DNA of 51,934 bases from JAMLHH01 sp037189845 (lineage in GTDB: Bacteria > Bacteroidota > Bacteroidia > Chitinophagales > JADIYW01), in assembly GCA_037189845.1 (NCBI GenBank), contig JBBCIS010000011.1:1-51934 (forward strand), written 5' to 3'. Under the pieces are notes generated by a model. That model made no database searches, was not told the origin of the DNA, and was given only the letters and a program-made list of their open reading frames with translations. Below, one piece after another: positions 1 through 8,032 of the stretch (positions are counted from its first letter, which is position 1; each line of letters starts with the position of its first letter). The position numbers and the translations under genes were made by a program.

Positions 1-17
1 AAGTCGCCGCCAACCCA
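1..17 (+). tRNA. 3' end of a tRNA gene, cut by the window edge
   Basis: The first 17 bases fit the 3' portion of a tRNA exactly. AAGT ends a T-loop, then a C (position 61) begins a five-base T-stem strand (CGCCG). A seven-base acceptor strand (CCAACCC) and discriminator A at position 17 follow. CCA is not encoded, as for the other tRNA in this window. A strong hairpin follows seven bases later. The isotype cannot be read because the anticodon lies outside the window. Confidence 0.45.
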
Positions 18-23
18 CATAAT

Positions 24-58
24 GAAGACCCTGAGTAAGATAATTACTCAGGGTCTTC
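24..58 (+). terminator. Strong hairpin downstream of the partial tRNA
   Basis: A perfect 15-bp stem (24-38 with 44-58) encloses a five-base loop. The following bases (TCGTTTGG) are a poor U-tract, so it may act as a terminator or as a processing or stability hairpin for the tRNA transcript. Confidence 0.6.
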
Positions 59-240
59 TCGTTTGGGGGGATACCTTAAGCAAAGCTATCCGATCCGGGT
101 AATAAATATTCCTGGATGAACCGGTAGAAAGAAGTTCTGATTATTGATAGGAGGCTGCCAGATCTCGCCAAAGAGAATCATCATGCGGAACAGGTGCTGT
201 AACTGAAAAAGTATTGATGGCTTACTTTGTGAAGTAGTTA

Positions 241-318
241 GCCGGACTTAAACAGCCCGGATAGAACGGAGAATCGTCCGCCATGGCGGAAAGTCGGAGT
301 GATAGCCGGAACAGCTGC
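241..318 (+). repeat. REP-like intergenic repeat, copy A
   Basis: This contains GGATAGAACGGAGAATC, a short palindromic core (TCCGCCATGGCGGA), then AAGTCGGAGTGATAGCC. The same outer blocks recur near 18481-18560 and, inverted, at 33259-33352, with different central hairpins. It lies just downstream of metX. The remainder of 61-336 shows no gene I can support. Confidence 0.6.
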
Positions 319-336
319 CAATAAATAAAATGAAAC

Positions 337-1359
337 TTACTTAAGTCCTAAGAAATCATTGAGAAGAAGGCTGATTTTCTCAAATTCAATTAAGAATCCA
401 TCGTGTCCGTATTCGGAATCTATAGTCACGAATTGGCTTTGAGGAATATATTTGGCTAATAGTTGTTGTTCCTGTACAGGGAAAAGGTAATCTGAATCAA
501 TTCCAAGAACTAAAGCTCTGGTTTTGACTTGAGATAGAATATCTTCCGGATTGTCAGAACGGCCTCTCATGATATTATGGTTGTCCATAGCCTGTGAAAG
601 GCGATAATAAGAGTATGCATTGAAGCGTTTGATAAGCTTCTCTCCCTGGTATCTCTGATAGCCACAAGCTCTGTAATCTTTCAGAAGATCGTTGGTATTG
701 TCCTTCTGTGTGATGCCATACGCCTGATAGTTTCTGTATGAAATTAATCCGATACTTCTGGCTGCTCCCATACCGGCTGCGCCAGCTTTGGGATCTTTGT
801 TTCCAAAAGTCTGGTCTGCTTCGATGGCCATTCTCTGGCTTTCATTGAAGGCAATACCCCACGGGGAATGCCGTATATTGGTAGCCCCCAACAATACATT
901 CTGGAATAAATCCGGCTCTTGTATGACCCACTCTAAAAGCTGCTGGCCACCCATGGAAAATCCAAGCGAAAACCAGATTTTATCAATGCCCAGTTCTTTG
1001 CGTAAGATAATCAGGCTTCTGACCATATCTCTTACGGTGACAATAGGGAAATCACCATAATATGGCTCTCCTGTTTCAGGATTGATGCTCAATGGTCCTG
1101 TAGAGCCATAACATGAACCCAGCATATTGGCACATACGATAAAATATCTGGCAGGGTCAAAATATTTTCCTTCACCGACCATACCCGGCCACCAGTCACT
1201 CGGGTCACTGTTTGCACTAAACGCGTGACATATCCAGACGACATTGCTTTTGTCTGCATTGAGTTGGCCAAAAGTGTGATATGCGATATCGATAGACGGA
1301 AGTGTAGCTCCGCTATCTAAAGTGAAAGTAGAAGGGTGATGTAATATCTTGACTGACAT
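337..1359 (-). CDS. metX: Homoserine O-acetyltransferase
   Basis: MetX transfers acetyl from acetyl-CoA to L-homoserine, giving O-acetylhomoserine for direct sulfhydrylation. It is a cytosolic alpha/beta-hydrolase-fold enzyme. The nucleophile elbow is GFSMGG (Ser near residue 135). The late acid and base of the triad sit in GIDSDYLFPV and YGHDGFL near the C-terminus. About 340 residues is normal for the family. I chose the ATG at 1359; extending three codons upstream would need a TTG start. It lies 65 bp downstream of metY on the same strand, so the two form the acetyl-homoserine pathway to homocysteine, MetX making the substrate MetY uses. Expression probably depends on read-through from the metY promoter past the intergenic hairpin. 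I read it as homoserine- rather than serine-acetylating mainly from its metY neighbour. Confidence 0.92.
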   Translation of the reverse strand: MSVKILHHPSTFTLDSGATLPSIDIAYHTFGQLNADKSNVVWICHAFSANSDPSDWWPGMVGEGKYFDPARYFIVCANMLGSCYGSTGPLSINPETGEPYYGDFPIVTVRDMVRSLIILRKELGIDKIWFSLGFSMGGQQLLEWVIQEPDLFQNVLLGATNIRHSPWGIAFNESQRMAIEADQTFGNKDPKAGAAGMGAARSIGLISYRNYQAYGITQKDNTNDLLKDYRACGYQRYQGEKLIKRFNAYSYYRLSQAMDNHNIMRGRSDNPEDILSQVKTRALVLGIDSDYLFPVQEQQLLAKYIPQSQFVTIDSEYGHDGFLIEFEKISLLLNDFLGLK

Positions 1360-1378
1360 TGAGCGCAAAAATAAACAA

Positions 1379-1407
1379 AGCGGGAATAAAATGACATTAT
1401 TCCCGCT
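1379..1407 (-). terminator. Hairpin between metY and metX
   Basis: An 11-bp perfect stem (1379-1389 with 1397-1407) has a seven-base loop and, on the minus strand, is followed by TTTGTTTATTTTTG. It looks like a moderate intrinsic terminator within the metY-metX pair, and could lower metX expression relative to metY or mark a transcript end. Confidence 0.6.
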
Positions 1408-1424
1408 GTAATCATGTTGTTTTA

Positions 1425-2720
1425 TTATAAAGAAGCAAAAGCTTGTTCGATATCTGCTTTAATATCTTCAATATGTTCGATACCTACGGAGATTCTTACA
1501 GAAGCAGGGAAAACTCCTGCAGCAGCCTGAGCTGTCGGTTCCAACTGTTCATGTGTAGTAGAAGCGGAATGAATCACCAGTGTTTTTGCATCACCCACAT
1601 TCGCAAGGTGGCTGATAAGCTTCAGATTGTTGATGAATTTTTTAGCCGCTTCGTAGCCACCTTTTACATCAAAAGTGAATACAGAACCAAAATGATCTGC
1701 TCTCAGATATTTTTTAGCTAATTCATGATATTTGCTGGATGTGAGACCCGTAAAGTTCACTTTGTCTACCTGCGGATGCTGTTCCAGCCATTGTGCCAGC
1801 TCCAAAGCATTGCTGTTGTGTCTTTCCACTCTCAGTGATAGTGTTTCGAGACCTTGTAATAACAAGAAAGAATTGAACGGACTCAAAGCGCTACCGAAAT
1901 CTCTTAAACCTTCTACACGTGTACGGATGGCAAAAGCAATATTCCCGAATAGACCGGGAGTACCAAATACATCCCAGAATTTTAATCCGTGATATCCCTC
2001 TGAAGGTTCAGTAAATTGAGGGTATTTTCCGTTGCCCCAGTTGAAATTGCCCCCGTCTACAATAACACCGCCGATGCTGGTTCCGTGCCCCCCAATCCAT
2101 TTGGTAGCAGAAGAAACCACTACGTGAGCTCCTAATTCTAAAGGTCTGATGATGTAACCACCTGCACCGAATGTATTGTCTACGATAAGTGGTAAATCAT
2201 ATTTTTCAGATAATGCTTTGAAAGCATCCCAATCAGGAACATTACCCTGTGGGTTACCGATAGACTCTAAATAGATTGCTTTTGTCTTATCATCTATTAA
2301 TTTTTCGAAAGATGCTACATCATCGCCGTCAGCAAAACGTGCTTCAATACCTAATCTTTTGAATGCGACTTTGAATTGATTGTATGTACCTCCGTACAAA
2401 AATGATGTAGAGATAAAGTTTTCACCTGCCTGAAGAATGTTATTCAAAGCAAGGAATTGTGCTGACTGCCCGGATGCAGTAGCTACTGCTGCCACACCAC
2501 CTTCTAATGCCGCTACTCTTTTTTCGAATACGTCCGTAGTCGGATTCATGATACGGGTATAGATATTTCCGAATTCTCTCAATCCGAAAAGATTGGCTGC
2601 GTGATCAGTATCTTTAAACTGATAGGACGTCGTTTGGTAAATAGGAACTGCTCTGGATCCTGTGGTTGGGTCAACCTCTTGACCAGCGTGAAGCTGGAGG
2701 GTTTCAAATTTTTGGCTCAT
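1425..2720 (-). CDS. metY: O-acetylhomoserine sulfhydrylase (aminocarboxypropyltransferase)
   Basis: This is a PLP enzyme of the Cys/Met metabolism family. It converts O-acetylhomoserine and sulfide to homocysteine; some members also accept other thiols. The PLP lysine is in SSATKWIGGHG (Lys near 207), preceded by the DNTFGAGGY strand (Asp near 181) that binds the pyridine nitrogen. N-terminal YTRIMNPTTDVFEKRVAALEGG is typical of the family, and 431 residues matches the long MetY class rather than shorter cystathionine synthases. The ATG at 2718-2720 is the only sensible start. It is followed by metX. Its roughly 155-nt leader holds a small Cys-rich reading frame, an antiterminator and an intrinsic terminator, suggesting control by charged cysteinyl-tRNA (see the leader features). 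No SAM riboswitch motif was recognised. Confidence 0.93.
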   Translation of the reverse strand: MSQKFETLQLHAGQEVDPTTGSRAVPIYQTTSYQFKDTDHAANLFGLREFGNIYTRIMNPTTDVFEKRVAALEGGVAAVATASGQSAQFLALNNILQAGENFISTSFLYGGTYNQFKVAFKRLGIEARFADGDDVASFEKLIDDKTKAIYLESIGNPQGNVPDWDAFKALSEKYDLPLIVDNTFGAGGYIIRPLELGAHVVVSSATKWIGGHGTSIGGVIVDGGNFNWGNGKYPQFTEPSEGYHGLKFWDVFGTPGLFGNIAFAIRTRVEGLRDFGSALSPFNSFLLLQGLETLSLRVERHNSNALELAQWLEQHPQVDKVNFTGLTSSKYHELAKKYLRADHFGSVFTFDVKGGYEAAKKFINNLKLISHLANVGDAKTLVIHSASTTHEQLEPTAQAAAGVFPASVRISVGIEHIEDIKADIEQAFASL

Positions 2721-2754
2721 ACTATTTATTTAATGTTTTTTTGTTTTTAAAAAA

Positions 2755-2781
2755 AAGGCTTCTCAATCTATGAGAAGCCTT
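2755..2781 (-). terminator. Attenuator terminator in the metY leader
   Basis: A perfect 11-bp stem (AAGGCTTCTCA with TGAGAAGCCTT) around a five-base loop is followed on the minus strand by a run of T residues (8 counting the stem end), 27 bp before the metY start codon. Its position inside the leader, rather than after a gene, marks it as an attenuator. Its 5' arm is also complementary to an upstream segment at 2810-2820. Confidence 0.88.
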
Positions 2782-2809
2782 GATATATTTATTTTTGACT
2801 ATCAGACAA

Positions 2810-2820
2810 AAGGCTATCTC
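2810..2820 (-). promoter_or_regulatory. Predicted antiterminator segment
   Basis: On the minus strand this reads GAGATAGCCTT. It can pair with the terminator 5' arm AAGGCTTCTC (2781-2772) through 10 bp with one bulged U, which would prevent the terminator. Its first bases overlap the stop codon of the leader peptide, so a ribosome finishing the leader would cover it, while one stalled at the Cys codons would leave it free. The pairing is seen; the mechanism is inferred. Confidence 0.7.
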
Positions 2821-2860
2821 ACACAAGATTTGTGCAACAACAATTCATCTGACCGGACAT
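2819..2860 (-). CDS. Leader peptide with three consecutive cysteines
   Basis: This 13-codon reading frame encodes MSGQMNCCCTNLV and ends at TGA (2821-2819). The three Cys codons are TGT TGT TGC. The ATG follows an A-rich stretch (GTTAAGAAAA), as at other starts in this genome, and lies about 16-20 nt after the predicted transcription start. The stop codon overlaps the antiterminator and the terminator lies 38 nt further on. This is the classical layout of amino-acid attenuation, here reading cysteinyl-tRNA charging upstream of a sulfur-assimilation enzyme. The frame is too short to judge by coding statistics; the support is the run of Cys codons together with the competing hairpins. Confidence 0.75.
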   Translation of the reverse strand: MSGQMNCCCTNLV

Positions 2861-2880
2861 TTTTCTTAACATCATCTTAA

Positions 2881-2912
2881 CGAAAGTAGGAAATTTGAAA
2901 TTAACCTGCAAA
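2881..2912 (-). promoter_or_regulatory. metY promoter, Bacteroidota type
   Basis: On the minus strand TTTG (2912-2909) is followed after 20 bp by TACTTTCG (2888-2881), close to the TTTG-N19-TAnnTTTG consensus of the Bacteroidota primary sigma factor. Transcription would begin near 2876, placing the leader peptide, antiterminator and terminator all in the transcribed leader. Confidence 0.6.
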
Positions 2913-3038
2913 GAAATTCAGCTAAGGATTTTAAACGGGATGATTTTTTGTAGAAGTGGCAATTTTTCTTGCAATAATTATTAGTCTATTGAAATAATAG
3001 GTTGATAATCGGTGCTTTTTTGAAAGGAATGTAATGAT

Positions 3039-3464
3039 CTAATCCTTATAATGGTTTTGCAGAAATACAATAATTTTCTCCACCATACCACCAAATAAAG
3101 CCCACAACGGGAAATAATCCAGTCTGATATAACCCATGATGTGCCAGCCTGTAGTGTATTCCCACGGGCATTTTCCCGTGAAAAAATCCAATAGCCCACC
3201 TGCAATAAATTCTACAATCAGAATACCTACACCATAAATCAACATTCTGCCGACAAACGGAATCTTCTGTATATAGGGTAGAATTGCCGGGAAAGCGATA
3301 CCCGCAATACCATAAATCGGAAACATCCAGATATATGATGCCCCTTTCAATGCCCAGCCTGCATTGGGCCATTGTGCTATGACATCACAGATAGCGGTAA
3401 AAAATATCTCTGTAGTAATACCTATACAGGCAAAAGCGACAAAGAGAAAGATATGTTTTTTCAT
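3039..3464 (-). CDS. Small polytopic membrane protein, ABC_trans_CmpB (DUF1113)-like
   Basis: This 141-residue protein has about four hydrophobic segments (near 5-25, 42-62, 70-92 and 112-134). The C-terminal pattern CPWEY...GYIRLDYFPLWALFGGMVEKI resembles the PF06541 putative ABC-transporter type IV family, whose conserved core is a W-x-Y followed by a WG-type helix. The true role of that family is poorly known and no ABC ATPase lies beside it here. It starts 21 bp after bioA on the same strand, so it may be co-transcribed with bioD-bioA, which does not by itself show a biotin role. Family assignment is by eye. Confidence 0.6.
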   Translation of the reverse strand: MKKHIFLFVAFACIGITTEIFFTAICDVIAQWPNAGWALKGASYIWMFPIYGIAGIAFPAILPYIQKIPFVGRMLIYGVGILIVEFIAGGLLDFFTGKCPWEYTTGWHIMGYIRLDYFPLWALFGGMVEKIIVFLQNHYKD

Positions 3465-3485
3465 AGTATATAGAATTTTTAATCA

Positions 3486-4757
3486 TCAGAGCGTGTCCAA
3501 TACTTCGAGAATATTTGAATAGATATGATCCAGTTCCTCATTGGTAATACAATAGGGAGGAAGAATATACAGGGTATTGCCCAGAGGGCGCATCAGGATA
3601 CCACGGGAGATGAATGCCTTGTAATAAAGGTCTCTTTTACTGTTGAAGTATCCTGTCGATTCATTGTTTTTGATATCAAAGGCAAGGATAGTCCCCGTTT
3701 GTCTGGTATTTTCTACTGTAGGATGCTGTTGCAGCTGATGCAAAAATGCCTGGTGCTTATAGACGATGCGGACAATTTCGTCGATATAGCCCGGTTGTCT
3801 GAAAACCTCCAGCGAAGCTACACCAGCGGTACATGCGATAGGATTAGCGGTATAGGAATGTCCGTGGTAAAAAGTTTTGAGAGGATCCTGCTCTAAAAAT
3901 GCGTGGTAAATCTGTGCCGTACACGAAGTGACGCCCAGCGGAAGATATCCGCCTGTCAGTCCTTTGGAAAGACAAAAAATATCAGGAGCAACTTCCAGAT
4001 GATCGCATGCAAACATAGCTCCGGTACGGCCAAATCCGGTCATGACTTCGTCAGCAATAGTGATGATTCCTGATTGCTGGCAAAATCGGATAAGCTGTTC
4101 CAAAAGTTCAGCTTCATACATGAGCATGCCCGCAGAACCCTGTACCAATGGTTCGAAAATAAATCCTGCTACGGAAGCGTCCCGATTGGCATCGGCAATA
4201 TTGGCGATGATGTTGTCAATATTTTCCGGAGTAGGAAGCGGTAAATGAATCACATGAAAAGCGGGAGCACCGAACGGCTCACTGAAAGGACTTCTGGCAC
4301 CTACAGCCATTGCTCCGAAAGTATCACCGTGATAGCTGTTTTCAAAAGCCAGAAAGGTGTTTTTTTTCTGACCGATATTATACCAATATTGCATGGTCAT
4401 CTTGATGGCGACCTCTACAGCAGTGGAACCATTATCTGAATAGAAGATTTTTGCCTGATTGGGAGGGAGTATATTGAGTAATCCTTCTGCCAGTTCTATC
4501 GCCGGTGGATGCGTAAATCCTGCAAAGATAACATGCTCCAACCGGGAGATTTGTTCCTGAATCTTCTGATTGATATGTGGGTGTGCGTGTCCGTGCAGAT
4601 TGACCCACCAGGAAGAAACTGCATCCAGATAACTACTATCATTTTCATCGTAGAGATAAACTCCCTGGCCCCTGACGATATTGATATTGAGATTTTCCTG
4701 CCATTGGTGCGTGAACGGATGCCAGATGGCCGCCTTGTCGCGTTTACTCCACTCCAT
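3486..4757 (-). CDS. bioA: Adenosylmethionine-8-amino-7-oxononanoate aminotransferase
   Basis: BioA uses S-adenosylmethionine as amino donor to convert KAPA to DAPA in biotin synthesis. It is a class III, fold-type I PLP aminotransferase. The Schiff-base lysine is in FCLSKGLTGGYLPLGVT (Lys near 265). ADEVMTGFGRTG (Asp near 236) contacts the PLP ring. N-terminal IWHPFTHQ and LDAVSSWWVNLHGHAHP are strongly BioA-like, separating it from other class III aminotransferases. Its length of 423 fits. The bioD frame upstream overlaps its start by 14 bp, so the pair is translationally coupled, catalysing consecutive steps. bioB and bioF are not in this window. Confidence 0.95.
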   Translation of the reverse strand: MEWSKRDKAAIWHPFTHQWQENLNINIVRGQGVYLYDENDSSYLDAVSSWWVNLHGHAHPHINQKIQEQISRLEHVIFAGFTHPPAIELAEGLLNILPPNQAKIFYSDNGSTAVEVAIKMTMQYWYNIGQKKNTFLAFENSYHGDTFGAMAVGARSPFSEPFGAPAFHVIHLPLPTPENIDNIIANIADANRDASVAGFIFEPLVQGSAGMLMYEAELLEQLIRFCQQSGIITIADEVMTGFGRTGAMFACDHLEVAPDIFCLSKGLTGGYLPLGVTSCTAQIYHAFLEQDPLKTFYHGHSYTANPIACTAGVASLEVFRQPGYIDEIVRIVYKHQAFLHQLQQHPTVENTRQTGTILAFDIKNNESTGYFNSKRDLYYKAFISRGILMRPLGNTLYILPPYCITNEELDHIYSNILEVLDTL

Positions 4758-5379
4758 ATTGTTTGAGATTGGTTTTCAGTTGTTCTGCCAGTTGTCCGAT
4801 GACAGCAGGACAGATTTCTTTCAGTTCAGGTATTTCCAGTAAAATCGGAATTTGCGTGTATTGTTCCAGCCAGCGGTTCGTATCAGGCAGCGCTTCGCCG
4901 TTAGATATAATTCCCAGAACAGGAATATTGCGTGATTTCAGCGCTTCTACAGATAAAAGAGTATGGTTGATATTGCCGAGGTATTGCCTGACAGTTAGTA
5001 TGACTGGAAGTTTCCATCGTTGGAGAAGGTCTATAAACAAATCTGTATCATTGAGTGGAACCATGAGTCCTCCCGCAGTTTCTATCACCAGATTAGATGC
5101 CACATCGGGAATTTGTAAACGATGAATGTCAATCTCTGCACCGTCTATTTTTGCAGCGATATGCGGAGAAAGCGGTTCCTGAAAAAGATATATTTCCGGA
5201 AGTATTTCACATTGCGTCCAGTCTTGTACTGTTGTGCTGTCTCTGTCACCATTTCCATTCAGATAACCCGTTTGGACAGGTTTCCAGTAAGCGGCGTTGA
5301 TCGCTTTTGTTACTACAGCAGAGACCAGAGTCTTACCTGCTTCTGTGCCTATTCCAGCTATGACTATTTGGTGGTACAT
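4744..5379 (-). CDS. bioD: ATP-dependent dethiobiotin synthetase
   Basis: BioD closes the ureido ring of dethiobiotin from DAPA, CO2 and ATP. The P-loop GIGTEAGKT sits at residues 9-17, followed by WKPVQTGYLNGNGDRDS and VIETAGGLMVPLNDTDLFIDLLQRW, the usual substrate and Mg-ATP segments. The frame is open to 5457, but the ATG at 5379 (MYHQIVIAGIG) places the P-loop at the normal distance from the N-terminus and gives 211 residues, standard for BioD. The final 14 bp overlap bioA. A weak -7-like AATCTTTG lies about 10 bp upstream of this start, so the operon promoter may be very close. Confidence 0.92.
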   Translation of the reverse strand: MYHQIVIAGIGTEAGKTLVSAVVTKAINAAYWKPVQTGYLNGNGDRDSTTVQDWTQCEILPEIYLFQEPLSPHIAAKIDGAEIDIHRLQIPDVASNLVIETAGGLMVPLNDTDLFIDLLQRWKLPVILTVRQYLGNINHTLLSVEALKSRNIPVLGIISNGEALPDTNRWLEQYTQIPILLEIPELKEICPAVIGQLAEQLKTNLKQYGVE

Positions 5380-5467
5380 GATGATCAGTACAAAGATTCT
5401 GATTTTTTTTGAATTTAGGTCGGGACATTGGAAAGAAGTATCGGGCAAGCAATTCAAAATTTATGAT

Positions 5468-5562
5468 GGGCGCATCCCGCCACGGCGGGCCAGGTTATCC
5501 GCTTGTATGACTCCATTTCATTCCGTCATATCGCTGCTATCCTTTGCGCTGCTGACGCACGT
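5468..5562 (-). repeat. REP-like intergenic repeat, copy D (divergent)
   Basis: Read on the minus strand it starts with AAAGGATAGCAGCGA and ends with GATAACCTGGCCCGCC and a small GC palindrome (CCCGCCGTGGCGGG). This matches the layout and 3' end of copy C near 33260, with different inner sequence. It lies upstream of bioD. The rest of 5563-5830 is A/T-rich with no gene I can support. Confidence 0.45.
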
Positions 5563-5839
5563 GTGGGGTAGAGTATGCAGTTGTTTAAGGGTATGCAGAG
5601 GGGAAAATACTGATACAAGCAGGTATGAGTACGACGATAATTTTAAAATTATATGCAATTGGATATAAAATTTGTAAAAAGTAAATTTTTATATGCAAAT
5701 ACATATAGTTATTGCAGTAAAACAGAAATTAATCTCATGCCAATACGGTTCAGAGTAGGAATGGGATATGTTGATTTTAAAATACTCAAACTGACTTTAA
5801 ACTTTAAACAAATCAAACCTCAAACAAAAATTTAACTCT

Positions 5840-5847
5840 TATCTTTA
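5840..5847 (+). promoter_or_regulatory. -7 promoter element abutting a start codon
   Basis: TATCTTTA matches TAnnTTTG at seven of eight positions and lies three bases before the ATG at 5851, so the mRNA would be leaderless or nearly so. The same element and spacing precede the aminotransferase at 9620. No clear TTTG -33 box is visible. Confidence 0.4.
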
Positions 5848-5850
5848 GTC

Positions 5851-7974
5851 ATGCAAAAATGGCTCATATTTCTCTGCTTTTTCTTACCACTACAGCAGAT
5901 ACACGCATACACTATTGATATTCAGTTAAAAAAAACTACTCTTGAAAATATTACAGTAAAATATACTGTGGAAGATTTACAACGATTACTCAAAAAAGCA
6001 GGAGCGGAGGATGTTTTTGTGAATTCAAAAAGTTCTTCAGACGTACTTTTGATTTTACCGGAAATCACTCATGAGAAAATTGCAGAAGTTCCGTTTAGAA
6101 ATTATCCAACAGTTCCGGTGGTGGACAGGACATACTCATGGTCAGGAAGTCATTCAGGAAGCAAGTACACTCTGAAACTGGAAGCACACAGCTATGAAGG
6201 TATCAGCGCCGGATTGTACGGCTTATTGCAGGAAGTTTTGCATTTTAATTTTTATCATCCCCGGGCAACGCAGTTTCCGGATTTGAAAACATGGCCTTTG
6301 AATAAACAACTCAATTATACATCTCAGCCGAGATTCAATAAAATGGGCTTTCACCTGCATACTCAACATCCTACAGAATTGACAGAAGCACTTCTGGATG
6401 AAAATTTTCCCGACGGTGAAGAACGAATCAGAGAATATATAGACTGGTTGGCACGAAATCGTCAGAACTATATGGAGTTTTGCCTTTTAGAAACTATCAA
6501 CAGAGATACCTGGCCGGCTTATGCTCAGAAATGGGTGAATTATATGAAAGAAAGAGGGGTTATTCCGGGGTTGGACCTTTCATTGCACATGAAACAGCAA
6601 TATGCTTTCAAGCTGTATCGCAATATTCCTAAATCTTTTAAGTCTAAAGAGAAGCAGATTCTTACAAGATTTAACCAGTTGACCCAGGCTGGCTGGAAAT
6701 ACTGGAACGTAGAATTTTCTGAAACAGAATTCACTTCCGGAAATGCTGAGGAAAAAGCCCGGCTGAGAAGATATGTTCAGGATTTGATGCATAAAAAAAA
6801 TATTCACCTGACAGGCCGTGAGCATGTGGTCAAACCTGAAAAAATGGTCGGAGGAGGTCAGACCGCAACTGTTTCAAAAGAGGATACTCTGGACAAGTAC
6901 AGAGGTACGATGATTCATACGGTCATGTTCTATACACTCAATGATACGCTCGCACCGGTGTACGGAAATGACAATCTCCTACACATGAGAGATATGTTGC
7001 TGGAAGAAATGAAGCACCGTGAGACTTGGTACTATCCGGAATCTGCTTACTGGGTGACTTTTGATGCCAGTATTCCCATGTTTCTGACATCCTACCTCAA
7101 TGGAAGATTAGAAGATATTTTGTACTGTAATGACATAGGAGTAGAAGGTCATCTGACTTTCAGCAGCGGATGGGAGTGGAGCTACTGGTTGATTGACTGG
7201 AGCATAGCCAACTGGAGCTGGAAGACAACTGTCAACGGTCAGGAAGTAGTTCCTTATCCTGAACAATATTTTGATAAAGTCACTTCTTCAAAATCAGCAC
7301 AGCAATATTTTAAAAATGTTGTTGCACTACAGGAGCAGGAAATCAAAGTGAATAACCTGATGCAATATTTGACCGCGATGACAGTGACAGATGAGATGCC
7401 TTTTGGGCAGAATCTTCCTTTTCATCCTAAACCGGCATACGATTATTCTGCAATCAGAAATAAAATATCGAAAGATGTAGTAGATAGTCTCACGCAGCAT
7501 GTCATACCTGCCTTGAAAAAATTCTCTCAACAATATCAGATTTATCGCAATGATTTAACTGCAAGTGATTTAAAGAATCCTATTCTGCAGGAAATAATTG
7601 AGAGTTTGGATATTGTAGCTAAAAGAGCTGAGCATCGTGCTGCAACATTAACCTATCTGTTGGAGTTCAGAAGTGCATCTATCGTAAAAGATAAAAAAGC
7701 CAGAAAAGCAGCATTACAGTACCTGGATGAAGCCGATAATATCAGACTAAATGCATTAAAAATAGTACGTTCCAGGGAGGCGCATTACAGATATCCTGTA
7801 TCTGAGCTGGCGACTAAGCGGCCTGACCATACCTCATATCAATTTGGATATCTTTATCCTGTGCATGACCTGCACTTTTGGGAAAGAGAAGAAGGACAGG
7901 CTTTGAAAAACAAATGGAAGTTCTGGTACAAAAACATCTGGAATATCTGGAGAATCATCGGGATAGTGGAATAA
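5851..7974 (+). CDS. Secreted glycosidase-like protein (paralogue 1)
   Basis: This 707-residue protein has a signal peptide (MQKWLIFLCFFLPLQQIHA). Residues about 20-145 look like the small alpha/beta domain found ahead of GH20/GH67-type catalytic barrels (YTVEDLQRLLKKAGA, then GISAGLYGLLQEVLHFNFYHPR). A larger domain rich in Trp, Tyr and His follows (FHLHTQHPTELTEALLDE, ARNRQNYMEFCLLE, GVIPGLDLSLHM, TWYYPESAYWVTFD, FSSGWEWSYWLIDW), consistent with a carbohydrate-active TIM barrel. The C-terminal third is helical and ends in WKFWYKNIWNIWR. I do not recognise the exact family and cannot name catalytic residues. The protein at 33457 is clearly homologous along its full length. It stands alone, with a terminator after it and no visible sugar-operon genes nearby. 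Confidence 0.75.
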   Translation: MQKWLIFLCFFLPLQQIHAYTIDIQLKKTTLENITVKYTVEDLQRLLKKAGAEDVFVNSKSSSDVLLILPEITHEKIAEVPFRNYPTVPVVDRTYSWSGSHSGSKYTLKLEAHSYEGISAGLYGLLQEVLHFNFYHPRATQFPDLKTWPLNKQLNYTSQPRFNKMGFHLHTQHPTELTEALLDENFPDGEERIREYIDWLARNRQNYMEFCLLETINRDTWPAYAQKWVNYMKERGVIPGLDLSLHMKQQYAFKLYRNIPKSFKSKEKQILTRFNQLTQAGWKYWNVEFSETEFTSGNAEEKARLRRYVQDLMHKKNIHLTGREHVVKPEKMVGGGQTATVSKEDTLDKYRGTMIHTVMFYTLNDTLAPVYGNDNLLHMRDMLLEEMKHRETWYYPESAYWVTFDASIPMFLTSYLNGRLEDILYCNDIGVEGHLTFSSGWEWSYWLIDWSIANWSWKTTVNGQEVVPYPEQYFDKVTSSKSAQQYFKNVVALQEQEIKVNNLMQYLTAMTVTDEMPFGQNLPFHPKPAYDYSAIRNKISKDVVDSLTQHVIPALKKFSQQYQIYRNDLTASDLKNPILQEIIESLDIVAKRAEHRAATLTYLLEFRSASIVKDKKARKAALQYLDEADNIRLNALKIVRSREAHYRYPVSELATKRPDHTSYQFGYLYPVHDLHFWEREEGQALKNKWKFWYKNIWNIWRIIGIVE

Positions 7975-7994
7975 CGATTTTACGCTATAAACAG

Positions 7995-8024
7995 AAAAGC
8001 ACCTACGAAGAGTAAGGTGCTTTT
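7995..8024. terminator. Bidirectional terminator
   Basis: The 10-bp stem AAAAGCACCT with AGGTGCTTTT has A- and T-tracts at its two ends. It can end transcripts of the glycosidase-like gene on the plus strand and of the CAU tRNA on the minus strand. Confidence 0.8.
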
Positions 8025-8032
8025 TTATTGGG

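Noticed and set aside
61..240. Possible gene remnant after the partial tRNA
   Set aside because: Short open stretches exist but none resembles a protein family I recognise, so no call is made.
2740..2912. SAM riboswitch upstream of metY
   Set aside because: I looked for the SAM-I and SAM-II conserved cores and saw neither. The leader is better explained by a Cys-codon attenuator.
5297..5835. Open frames on the plus strand upstream of the glycosidase-like gene
   Set aside because: They overlap bioD antisense, a REP-like repeat and A/T-rich spacer, and encode no recognisable domain.
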